This document shows, piece by piece, positions 54,892-62,420 of a stretch of 64,000 nt of DNA (its first letter is position 1; each line of letters opens with the position of its first letter). The notes beneath the pieces were generated by a model, which did no database searches, was not told where the DNA came from, and saw only the letters and a list, made by a program, of their open reading frames with translations. The position numbers and the translations under genes are program-made. Source of the DNA: Nonomuraea aurantiaca (GTDB lineage: Bacteria; Actinomycetota; Actinomycetes; Streptosporangiales; Streptosporangiaceae); the NCBI RefSeq assembly GCF_020215705.1, contig NZ_JAIWNB010000028.1, positions 1 to 64,000 of the forward strand. Direction: 5' to 3'.

Positions 54892-55593
54892 GTGACCGAC
54901 GAGCTGCCGCCTCCGCCCGACGAAGCGCGTGAGCTGCCGCCTCCGCCCGATGTGGCGCGAGAGGTCTTCACCGGCGAGGCGTGGGGCCGCGCACAGGCGT
55001 TCGCCGAGCTCCTCGCCGGCCCTGGGGTGGTACGCGGGCTGCTGGGCCCCCGCGAGGTCCCACGGATCTGGGATCGCCATCTACTCAACTGCGCCGTCGT
55101 CGCCGAGGCAGTGCCGCCGGAGGTGCGGCTGGTCGACATCGGCTCGGGCGCCGGGTTGCCGGGCCTCGTGCTGGCGATCGTCCGGCAGGACATCACGGTG
55201 ACCCTGCTGGAGCCGCTACTTCGCCGTACCGTCTTCCTGGAGGAGTGCGTCGAAGCGCTCAAACTGGACAACGTCGAGGTGTTGCGCGGTCGTGCGGAAG
55301 AGGTGGCGGGCAAGCGCGAATTCGACGTCGCCAGCGCCCGTGCCGTCGCGCCGCTTGACCGGCTGTTGAAGTGGGCCATGCCACTCCTTCGCGAAGGTGG
55401 CGAATTGATCGCCATGAAGGGGGAGCGCGCCGCGGAGGAACTTGCCGAGGCGGAGTCCCAATTGCGGGCCTGCGGGGCGAGGACAGCCGAGCTTGTGACC
55501 GTCGGGCGCGGTAAGGTCGAGCCGCCTGCAACATTGGTTCGGGTGGTAGCAGGTCGCGCGCCGGAGCCCGGTAGGCGGCGTCAAAGGAGGTGA
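54892..55593 (+). CDS. rsmG: 16S rRNA (guanine527-N7) methyltransferase RsmG/GidB
   Basis: A 233-aa enzyme that methylates G527 of 16S rRNA using SAM. VPRIWDRHLLNCAVV and LVDIGSGAGLPGLVLAIVRQ (SAM-binding motif, about 81-100) and VASARAVAPLDRLL identify it. GTG 54892. The N-terminus carries two 10-residue repeats, ELPPPPDEAR and ELPPPPDVAR, from a 30-bp tandem duplication. The stop overlaps the ParA ribosome-binding site, so the genes are coupled. Confidence 0.95.
   Translation: MTDELPPPPDEARELPPPPDVAREVFTGEAWGRAQAFAELLAGPGVVRGLLGPREVPRIWDRHLLNCAVVAEAVPPEVRLVDIGSGAGLPGLVLAIVRQDITVTLLEPLLRRTVFLEECVEALKLDNVEVLRGRAEEVAGKREFDVASARAVAPLDRLLKWAMPLLREGGELIAMKGERAAEELAEAESQLRACGARTAELVTVGRGKVEPPATLVRVVAGRAPEPGRRRQRR
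54901..54960 (+). repeat. 30-bp tandem duplication at the start of rsmG
   Basis: Two 30-bp units (54901-54930, 54931-54960) share GAGCTGCCGCCTCCGCCCGA and differ only in the last third. They encode the repeated ELPPPPD segment. Confidence 0.9.
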
Positions 55594-55598
55594 CGGTC

Positions 55599-56666
55599 GT
55601 GCCAATCGCGTCAAGCGGTCTTGGCTGGCCGGACAGCCCTCTGTCCGAGAGTCCCAGCGGGGTTGGCTGGCCCGAAATGGGCGTGTCGCGACAGCGAATT
55701 CCTGGCACCGGCCTGCCACTGGTTGAAAGGATGGCCAACGTGACCCAGACCCCCCTAAACCCCGGTGATTCGCCGTTGGTACGAGAGGCGCTCAGCTCAG
55801 TGGTTTCACGTGAAACATCTGCCACCCAGACGGCCGTCGCCAAGGCAGGCGCAGCGCCTGGGGGAGGCGACGGCGACTGGCCCAGGCCGCCCAAGTGCCG
55901 AGTGATCGCGGTGGCGAACCAGAAGGGTGGCGTCGGAAAGACCACGACCTCGGTCAACATCGCCGCCGCACTCTCGATGCACGGCCAGCGCGTACTCGTC
56001 GTCGACCTCGACCCCCAGGGCAACGCCTCCACGGCCCTGGCCACCGAGCACCGGGGCGATGTACCGGATGTCTATCAGGTGCTCGTTGACGACCTGCCGA
56101 TGGCCGACATCGTCAAGGAGGTGCCGGACATGCCGGGCCTCTACTGCGCCCCCGCCACCATCGACCTCGCCGGCGCCGAGATCGAACTCGTCTCACTCGT
56201 CGCCCGGGAAGCCCGCCTCCGGCGCGCACTGGGAGCATTCGACGCGATCGAGCTCGACTACATCATCATCGACTGCCCGCCGTCGCTCGGCCTCCTGACC
56301 GTCAACGCCCTGGTCGCCGCCGAAGAGGTCATGATCCCCATCCAGTGCGAGTACTACGCTCTGGAGGGCCTGGGCCAGCTCCTCCGCAACGTCGACCTCA
56401 TCAAGGCGCACCTGAACCCCACGCTCAGCCTGTCGACGATCGTCCTGACGATGTACGACGGCCGCACCCGGCTGGCGTCCCAGGTCGCCGACGAGGTCCG
56501 CGCCCACTTCGGGGAGACGGTCCTCAGCACGGTCATCCCACGCAGCGTCCGCCTTTCTGAGGCGCCCAGCTATGGGCAGTCGGTGATGACGTACGACCCT
56601 GGCTCGAGTGGCGCCATGGCCTACATGGACGCCGCCCGAGAAATCGCCCACCGCGCCATCGCCTGA
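55599..56666 (+). CDS. parA: Chromosome-partitioning ATPase ParA
   Basis: A 355-aa Walker-type ATPase. A ~95-residue variable N-terminus precedes VIAVANQKGGVGKTTTSVNI (deviant Walker A with signature Lys), VLVVDLDPQGNAST, and DYIIIDCPPSLGLLTVNAL. ParA binds DNA non-specifically and moves ParB-parS complexes. GTG 55599 has AAAGGAGGTG 7 nt upstream; a shorter start at ATG 55731 (MANVTQT) would be nearer the family's usual length. A parS site is inside the reading frame (55803). parB is unusually far downstream. Confidence 0.96.
   Translation: MPIASSGLGWPDSPLSESPSGVGWPEMGVSRQRIPGTGLPLVERMANVTQTPLNPGDSPLVREALSSVVSRETSATQTAVAKAGAAPGGGDGDWPRPPKCRVIAVANQKGGVGKTTTSVNIAAALSMHGQRVLVVDLDPQGNASTALATEHRGDVPDVYQVLVDDLPMADIVKEVPDMPGLYCAPATIDLAGAEIELVSLVAREARLRRALGAFDAIELDYIIIDCPPSLGLLTVNALVAAEEVMIPIQCEYYALEGLGQLLRNVDLIKAHLNPTLSLSTIVLTMYDGRTRLASQVADEVRAHFGETVLSTVIPRSVRLSEAPSYGQSVMTYDPGSSGAMAYMDAAREIAHRAIA
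55803..55816. other. parS: parS site inside parA
   Basis: GTTTCACGTGAAAC, the perfect palindromic core of parS, is read in ParA as the VSRET codons. Confidence 0.93.
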
Positions 56667-58389
56667 CCTTTTGCCATGTCGCAGAGCTGATCTTGTACAG
56701 CCGTAGGTAGGTGTCGTGCGGCTTGAATGCGGCGACCGTCTGTCCTGAGTGCGTTCTCCACGGGCTGTCCACCGATGGCCCCTTTCGCTGGGGCTGGTCG
56801 CCGTCTCTTGTGTTCTGTATTCGTACGGCCCATCCGCTGCTGCTCGTTCCCCCCAATTCCCACAGATCAGCCCTTACCGCTCATCTCCCGCAGCCGCATG
56901 ACCTCACCTCTCGTCTCCCATAGCCGTACGGGACCGCAGCTCCCGTTCGTTTGCCGCCCCATGCTCGCTTGCCATGACGACCCACAAACGGCTTCAGCCC
57001 CCGGACGACCCATAGACCTCGCATCCAGCGCCTACGGGGACTGCCTACAGATGCACCCAGCCCGGACCGCGGAGACTGCCGAGGCCGCCGGGACGGATCG
57101 AGCCACCGGGACCGCTGGGACCGCTTGGACCCGGGGGCCTGCCAGGATCGCCGGGACCGCCCGGACTATGGCGGACTGCCGGGCTGCCGGTAGGGCCGAG
57201 CTCCCTGGACCGCTGGACTCTCCGCCCCGGCCCCCGGCCCCCGGACCGCTGAACTCCGGCCCCGGCCCCTGACTCCCAAGGACCAGCCGGGCTCCCCAAA
57301 CCCCGCTCGACACCCCCACAGCGCGGGCTGTCCTCATGCCGCTCCTCATGCCGCATACGGCATACGGCAGGCGGCAGGCGGCCGTTGTCCTGCCCAGGGG
57401 CACCGCAGGCTGTTCTCATTCCCCTCCACGCCCTCGGGCAGCGTGCTCGTCCTTACCCGCTCCGGGTCACGCGCCACGCGCCGCCCTTATCCCACCGCCC
57501 GAGTGCCGCAGCCCCTCCTCTATCGGTTCCACGTCCGGCACACCGCAGGCGCCCCCACCTCAAGCGCACCGCAGGCGCCGTCATGTTCCACTCCCGGACA
57601 CCGCACGAGCCACGCCCCGTACTAAGGACGCTCACAGCGCGGTATCCAGGGCACACATGACACACGCGGCGAGGGCACACGCGGCGGGACCAGCGGGACG
57701 GTACGGGAGCAGCGGGGCCTGAGGGCGCTGCGGGATGAGGTGGCGAACAAACTGGGCAGAACAGGCGGTGCGGAAGAGGCAACCGGGACCGGCAGTGCGA
57801 GCCGGGCGATGTGGGACCGGCGGTGCAGCCGCACGGGACGGGACTGGCGGTGCAGCCGCACGGGACGGGACTGGCGGTGCAGCCGGGCGGAAACGGGACT
57901 GGCGGTGCTAGACGTGTGTCGCCGGACAGGCGGTGCTGGACAGGCGTAGAACCTGGCCAGGCCGCGCCCCCACAGCCTTGTGGGGGCCTTCCCACGCCAA
58001 GTAGGACCTCGGCCACACTCCTGGGATCGTGGGCCGCTCACCATGCCCTCGAAGTCCGCGCACCCCCATAGGGTCGTGATGCGGAGTGTCGACAAGACGG
58101 GCGGCGTGCGAGGGAAACGCGGCACCACGCGGCACGCGGCGGTGCCCGACCTGGAACAAACCCCCACACTCTCACTCCAAGATCCGATTCTCTCTGAACA
58201 GTTTGTCTTCGCGGTCAAACCCATGGGGTACAGAGCCTGCGGAGTGCATGCCTGGTCGGATGTGTACGCCTGAGGTTGTGGCGGTGTAAATCCGGAGGAA
58301 CCGCGTGTGGCGAGCGGGCACCCTGTTGCGTTGACGACGGTAACCTCTCCTGGAGTGACCGGAATCGGCCCGGTGGATGAGGAGAAGCA
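56667..58389. other. 1.7-kb parA-parB spacer, apparently non-coding
   Basis: parA and parB are normally adjacent; here 1723 bp separate them. Open frames exist on both strands but none has consistent coding bias, a ribosome-binding site and a recognisable product; many are Pro/Gly/Arg/Ser-rich. It contains CCGGGACCGC-type low-complexity DNA (57060-57260) and a 27-bp minisatellite (57819-57900). No transposase or terminal repeats were seen. parB probably has its own promoter near its end; GAGGAG at 58379 serves translation. Confidence 0.6.
57819..57900. repeat. 27-bp minisatellite between parA and parB
   Basis: Units 57819-57845 and 57846-57872 are identical (start GGCGGTGCAGCC, end GGGACGGGACT). 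Unit 57873-57900 is a 28-bp variant (end CGGAAACGGGACT). Degenerate copies flank on both sides (about 57790 and 57901). Confidence 0.9.
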
Positions 58390-59352
58390 GTGAGTCAGCA
58401 TCGGCGGGGACTGGGCAAGGGACTCGGGGCGCTCATCCCGACCGGTCCCATCGTTGACGGCACGGGGACAGCTGCCCCCGCGAATGGCGCGGCGGCGGAG
58501 ACCGCCGGCCCCAAGCCGATTGCCGGAGCGTACTTCAGGGAGGTCGCCCTCAGCGCGATCGTCCCCAACCCACGCCAGCCCCGTGATGTCTTCGACGACG
58601 AGCGCCTCCATGAGTTGTCCGCGTCCATCCGCGAGGTCGGCCTGCTGCAACCGATCGTCGTGCGCTCGGTGGGTGGCGGCAAGTACGAGCTGATCATGGG
58701 GGAGCGGCGTTGGCGCGCTTGCCAACTGGCTGAGCTCGACCCGATCCCGGCGATCGTCCGCAACACCCAGGACGACGAACTCCTCAGAGACGCTCTGATC
58801 GAAAACCTCCAGCGCGAGCAACTCAACGCCTTGGAAGAAGCCGCCGCGTACCAGCAGCTTCTCGACGACTTCCGGGCGACGCACGAACAGCTCGCCCAGA
58901 AGGTCGGCCGATCCCGTTCCCACATCACCAACACCCTTCGCCTGCTCAACCTCCCGCCGGAAGTTCAACTCCGCGTCGCCGCCGGCACGGTCAGCGCCGG
59001 CCATGCCCGCGCCCTCCTCAGCCTCGACAGCCCGGAAGAGCAGATCCAACTGGCCAAGCGGATCGTCGCCGAACTCCTCTCCGTCAGAGCCGTGGAAGAG
59101 ATCGTCTCCCTCGGCAGCTCAAAGGCGGCGCCCAAGGCGACCCGCGATCGCCAGCCCAACAAGCCGACCGCACCCGGCCTCGTCCACCTCGCAGACCGCC
59201 TCTCGGACCACTTCGAGACGAAGGTCAAAGTTGACCTCGGCCGCCGTAAGGGACGCATCGTGGTGGAGTTCGCGACGATCGATGACCTTGAGCGCATCAT
59301 CGGAACCATGGCCCCCGAGGCAGCCCGCGCCATGAAGGACGCCGAAGACTGA
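58390..59352 (+). CDS. parB: Chromosome-partitioning protein ParB (parS-binding CTPase)
   Basis: A 320-aa protein. The N-terminal RRGLGKGLGALIP is the ParA-stimulating peptide. IVPNPRQPR and MGERRWRACQLAEL (GERRxR) form the CTP-binding clamp part, KVGRSRSHITNTLRLL is the parS-reading helix-turn-helix, and the C-terminal dimerisation domain ends DDLERIIGTM. GTG 58390 with GAGGAG upstream. Three parS-like sites follow its stop within 160 bp. Confidence 0.97.
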   Translation: MSQHRRGLGKGLGALIPTGPIVDGTGTAAPANGAAAETAGPKPIAGAYFREVALSAIVPNPRQPRDVFDDERLHELSASIREVGLLQPIVVRSVGGGKYELIMGERRWRACQLAELDPIPAIVRNTQDDELLRDALIENLQREQLNALEEAAAYQQLLDDFRATHEQLAQKVGRSRSHITNTLRLLNLPPEVQLRVAAGTVSAGHARALLSLDSPEEQIQLAKRIVAELLSVRAVEEIVSLGSSKAAPKATRDRQPNKPTAPGLVHLADRLSDHFETKVKVDLGRRKGRIVVEFATIDDLERIIGTMAPEAARAMKDAED

Positions 59353-59357
59353 CCCAT

Positions 59358-59371
59358 GTTTCACGTGAAAC
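59358..59371. other. parS: parS site
   Basis: GTTTCACGTGAAAC, perfect, 5 bp after the parB stop. Confidence 0.95.
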
Positions 59372-59379
59372 CATTGGCC

Positions 59380-59393
59380 GTTTCACGTGAACC
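59380..59393. other. parS: Degenerate parS site
   Basis: GTTTCACGTGAACC, one mismatch to the core palindrome, 22 bp (about two helical turns) after the perfect site at 59358. Confidence 0.7.
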
Positions 59394-59493
59394 CAGTGCT
59401 CATGAGCCGCCGCCTCGCCTGGAGAACGACAGCGAGCACCCGAAGGAACTGGCCCACTGAACCCGATCTGAGGCTGTCCGCCGGAGCAGCTCG

Positions 59494-59509
59494 TGTTTCA
59501 CGTGAAACA
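59494..59509. other. parS: parS site (full 16-bp palindrome)
   Basis: TGTTTCACGTGAAACA, the complete 16-bp consensus. Confidence 0.96.
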
Positions 59510-60006
59510 CCGCCAGCTCCGGCTCCACCAACCCCCGCCACTCGTACTGGCGAGCCCTTGAGCCTCGAGAGACGACCTTGGCGGGCGCCCCGAGCGAACA
59601 CCCCGAGCGGGGGTCCCGACGGGCGTCCCGAGCCGAACACCCCGAGCGCGGGTCCGAGCGGGCGCCCTCGGAGGGGGGCGTAGGGGCCAAGGGTGGGGGT
59701 GAAAGGCGGGTCGGGGACGATCTGCAGACGACTGTAAGCGAGTCGCGGGCGGCCCGGGGATGACGTCACGCAGAGCGGTGTGGTTTCTCGGCTACTCAGT
59801 CAGGTCGTCCGCGGCCCGCCTTTCACCCCACCCTTGTCAGGCGACTTGTAGGCGAGTCGCGGGCGGGTCGGTCCGGTCATCATCCGCGAGTGGCGCATTC
59901 CGATGGAACGCTTCGCCGGCGCGATCTGGCAAAGCCAACGCACCACAAGTCGATTCACCGGCGCAAAATGTCGGCGGAACCTGTGCGCGAGCTTTCCTAA
60001 CCCCAA
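59510..60006. other. Non-coding region with inverted and direct repeats
   Basis: No gene is supported. 59590-59670 has imperfect repeats around CGAACACCCCGAGCG. At 59689-59710 and 59815-59835 a 21-bp inverted pair (one-base bulge) flanks about 100 bp; a 20-bp direct pair, TGTAAGCGAGTCGCGGGCGG (59733) and TGTAGGCGAGTCGCGGGCGG (59847), overlaps it. It may be a small non-autonomous element or a decayed duplication. Confidence 0.55.
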
Positions 60007-61140
60007 TTACCTGACCTTGCAGGACTTCGGCGGTATGGGCCGAGAGGCGATCCACCCCGTCTCAGGCGCCTGCGCGGTGTAATAAGTCAGGATGTCGCCT
60101 CCGGAACCGCCCGGCACATAACTGGCCCGGGCCAGCGTGGCGCCGGTCTCCATGTCCAAGAGCGTGCGCGTGTACGCGGGGAGCGACTTCGATCCCGGAG
60201 ACCGAGGCTGCTCGCTGTCACGGGTGAACGTGACCGACAACGCCTGCCTGCCCTGCGGATCGGCTGCCGTACCGTACACCTTGGTGTCGGGAAGCTCCGC
60301 CAGCAGCCGCAGGATCGCGGCACGAAGTTGCGGGCGGATCGGCATGGACAGAAGATTGCCCGCGAGAGGAAGGAACTCCTCAAACGGCTGCTCGAACCCT
60401 CGGCTCTGCCATATGCGGTGATAGTCGTGGAGCTTGGCGAGCAGGCCGTTCCGGTCGGCGGGGATAGAAGCCAGATCGGCGAGTGTGAGGTCCGCGACGG
60501 AGTGGTCCCCGACCCGAGCGTCGTCGCCGTCACGCCATTCGCAGCCTTGGGGCTGGTCGGCAATCCGAATCGGTCGGCACCCGTCGACCAGGTTGTCCTT
60601 TGGGCAGCGCGGCTTGATCCGGGTCGGCGCTCCCGCCGCACGCCATGCGCGTTCGTCGGTTGCGGAGGCCGGGAGCGCGCTCGGCGCGGAGGTCTGCAGC
60701 ATGGACCTCTCCGCGGAGTTCAGCGGAGCCGTTCGCTCGAGGCGCTGCCGGGTCAGCAAGTCGTAGCCGCCCGCTGAGATCCGTTCACCAGTGATGATCA
60801 CCTCCCGCCAGTAGGCGCCTCTTCCTTCAGGCAGGCGCGCCACACGGTCGGCTAGATTGAGCAACTCGTTGTTCCGTGGTTGGACCAGCATCGGAGCAGG
60901 CGCAGAAACCAGGTTGGCCACCAGCGTGGCCGCTATGACCATCGCGGCCGTGGCCACGGCCGAGCTCAGCGCCCACACCCACACGCGAGGGCGGGAACGG
61001 CCGGTGGCAGGGCGGGGGCTCTCGCCGTCAGCGGCGAGGCGGGCGTGATCGGCAAGGCGGGCGTGAGCGCGAGCGACCACCTCGGGGGAGGGCGGGGGCG
61101 CGTCGGGCAGTGCCCGGGCGAGCAGTTCGAGCTCATCCAT
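60007..61140 (-). CDS. CU044_5270-family membrane protein, probable anti-sigma partner
   Basis: A 377-aa protein. A cytoplasmic N-terminus (1-50) precedes one TM helix (VWVWALSSAVATAAMVIAAT, about 53-72); the external domain includes YWREVIITGERISAGGYD and DGCRPIRIADQPQGCEW with paired cysteines. Such proteins are encoded with ECF sigma factors in actinobacteria and are thought to act as membrane-bound sensors or anti-sigma factors. ATG 61140 overlaps the sigma gene by 8 nt. It shows no zinc-binding HxxxCxxC motif. Confidence 0.82.
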   Translation of the reverse strand: MDELELLARALPDAPPPSPEVVARAHARLADHARLAADGESPRPATGRSRPRVWVWALSSAVATAAMVIAATLVANLVSAPAPMLVQPRNNELLNLADRVARLPEGRGAYWREVIITGERISAGGYDLLTRQRLERTAPLNSAERSMLQTSAPSALPASATDERAWRAAGAPTRIKPRCPKDNLVDGCRPIRIADQPQGCEWRDGDDARVGDHSVADLTLADLASIPADRNGLLAKLHDYHRIWQSRGFEQPFEEFLPLAGNLLSMPIRPQLRAAILRLLAELPDTKVYGTAADPQGRQALSVTFTRDSEQPRSPGSKSLPAYTRTLLDMETGATLARASYVPGGSGGDILTYYTAQAPETGWIASRPIPPKSCKVR

Positions 61141-61654
61141 CGATGTCCTCCTTCAGCGCGCCGAGCGCCGCGCGCAGATGCTTGCGTGCCCTGTTAAGCC
61201 GGGACGCGACGGTTCCATAAGGAATGTCCAGGGCGGAAGCGACCTCGGCATGGCTCAGGCCGCCCAACGCGATCAGCAGCACCACGTCGCGATCGCGCTG
61301 CTTCAGCGCGGGGTCCTCGTGACCATCCCAGTCACGCGCCGCCGCGCGGCTGAGCGCCTTCCACCGCGTGGTCTCGGTACGGCGGTGCCGCGCGACCAGG
61401 TTGGTAGCGATGCCGTACAGCCAGGGCCTGACCTCTCCCACGGCTGGGTCGTATCCGCCGCGCAACGCCGCTAGGAACACCTCGGCGGCTAGGTCGTCAG
61501 CGTCGTCCACGGGCAGACGACGGGCGATGTACCGGTGGATCTCGGTGAAGTAGCGGTCGAAGAGATCGGCCGGAACCGCCGGTTGATCTCTCCCGCTACG
61601 CGTGTTGTACACGATCACACCTATTTCTTGCCGCGACCGTGAGAATGCTTTCAC
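61133..61654 (-). CDS. ECF RNA polymerase sigma factor (SigE-like), shortened linker
   Basis: A 173-aa sigma factor. Region 2: YFTEIHRYIARRLPVDDADD, then LAAEVFLAALRGG and VRPWLYGIATNLVARHRR (-10 recognition). Region 4: LSHAEVASALDIPYGTVASR (-35 recognition). The linker EDPALKQRDRDVV appears about 20-25 residues shorter than in close relatives, suggesting an in-frame deletion at the 2-4 junction. GTG 61654, or the nearer GTG starting VIVYNTRS. It is cotranscribed with the CU044_5270 gene, and its activity is probably gated by that protein. Confidence 0.88.
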   Translation of the reverse strand: MKAFSRSRQEIGVIVYNTRSGRDQPAVPADLFDRYFTEIHRYIARRLPVDDADDLAAEVFLAALRGGYDPAVGEVRPWLYGIATNLVARHRRTETTRWKALSRAAARDWDGHEDPALKQRDRDVVLLIALGGLSHAEVASALDIPYGTVASRLNRARKHLRAALGALKEDIDG

Positions 61655-61869
61655 GCGCGCTGATTCACACCACCCGTGAAGCCGGCCCGGCTCATCCTCC
61701 AGGCACCTGCCCCAAGCTCACCAGTGCTCATGCCGATCGACTCCCGGACGTTCGCGCCTCTCTCGCCGACCGGAAGATTTGAATAACCTGCGCGAAACCG
61801 TCCAGACCAAGGTGTCGTACCGCAGACCGTAACTTGTCCCGGCTGCCACCTTCACCGGGAGGGACACTT

Positions 61870-61918
61870 CCCATCGCCCATCGCCCATCGCCCACCGGCC
61901 ACCGCCCATCAACCACCG
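61870..61918. repeat. Seven degenerate heptamer repeats
   Basis: CCCATCG repeated: three perfect units followed by CCCACCG, GCCACCG, CCCATCA and ACCACCG in the same 7-bp phase. Confidence 0.85.
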
Positions 61919-61942
61919 CCTCCCTCGCTCTCGGGGACTACA

Positions 61943-61973
61943 CCGCCATTGGGTGGTGGCCACCCAATGGCGG
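61943..61973. repeat. Strong inverted repeat (13-bp arms)
   Basis: CCGCCATTGGGTG / CACCCAATGGCGG with a GTGGC centre; no T-run, no gene end close by except the divergent sigma gene start, so a cruciform or binding site is as likely as a terminator. Confidence 0.75.
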
Positions 61974-62119
61974 ATCAACGATCTCGTTGTGCGTTTCCTA
62001 TGTGGGCGAGCAGAGGTGAGCGAGGAGAAACTACGCCGCTCTGTGGGACGTCATCCATGAAGCCCACCGGGGGGAGCTGTGAATGGATTGCCGCTGCCGC
62101 TGTGCTGCCGGGGGGGATG

Positions 62120-62133
62120 GTTTCACGTGAAAC
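62120..62133. other. parS: parS site (copy A)
   Basis: GTTTCACGTGAAAC, perfect, at the end of duplication copy A. Confidence 0.94.
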
Positions 62134-62269
62134 GGAGACGGCGGTGGGTGCGTCCGATGCGGGCGAACAGAGGTGAGCGAGGGAAACTACACCGCTTTGC
62201 GGGAGGTCATCCATGGAGTCCGCCGGGTGGGGACTGTGAATGGGGTGCCGCTGTGCTGGCGGATGGATG

Positions 62270-62283
62270 GTTTCACGTGAAAC
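62270..62283. other. parS: parS site (copy B)
   Basis: GTTTCACGTGAAAC, perfect, at the end of duplication copy B, 150 bp from the first. Confidence 0.94.
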
Positions 62284-62315
62284 GGGGGCGTCAGTGGAAA
62301 CGGGGGCGTCAGTGG
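62280..62315. repeat. 18-bp tandem repeat next to parS
   Basis: AAACGGGGGCGTCAGTGG twice (62280-62297, 62298-62315), identical copies; the first overlaps the parS end. Confidence 0.9.
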
Positions 62316-62343
62316 TGCGTCCAACTGGCGGCCTGGGAGGGTT

Positions 62344-62357
62344 GTTTCACGTGAAAC
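62344..62357. other. parS: parS site
   Basis: GTTTCACGTGAAAC, perfect, 64 bp before the 3' end of the threonine aldolase gene. Confidence 0.94.
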
Positions 62358-62420
62358 CGTGGGCCAGAGGCGTGTCGCGTGCGGGGGCGGGGAGCTTGCG
62401 CGAACGCCAAGGCCGGTGGA

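Larger units (their letters stand above)
62002..62284. repeat. Direct ~130-bp duplication carrying parS
   Basis: Copy A (62002-62134) and copy B (62159-62284) match throughout: GCGA(G/A)CAGAGGTGAGCGAG, the GTCATCCATG block, CTGTGAATGG and GGATGGTTTCACGTGAAACGG end both. The copies differ by scattered changes and small indels. Confidence 0.85.
61655..62420. other. Repeat-rich intergenic region with three parS sites
   Basis: No gene is supported in 766 bp. It holds heptamer repeats (61870-61918), a 13-bp cruciform (61943-61973), a ~130-bp direct duplication that carries parS (62002-62134 and 62159-62284), an 18-bp tandem repeat (62280-62315) and a third parS (62344). Confidence 0.75.

Noticed and set aside
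57740..57949. Frame with repeated RCSRTGRDW units
   Set aside because: The protein repeat is only a translation of the 27-bp minisatellite; other frames are equally open.
56727..58016. Several open frames in the parA-parB spacer, including Gly-Pro-rich collagen-like stretches
   Set aside because: No stable codon bias, no ribosome-binding site, and the pattern comes from CCGGGACCGC-type low complexity.
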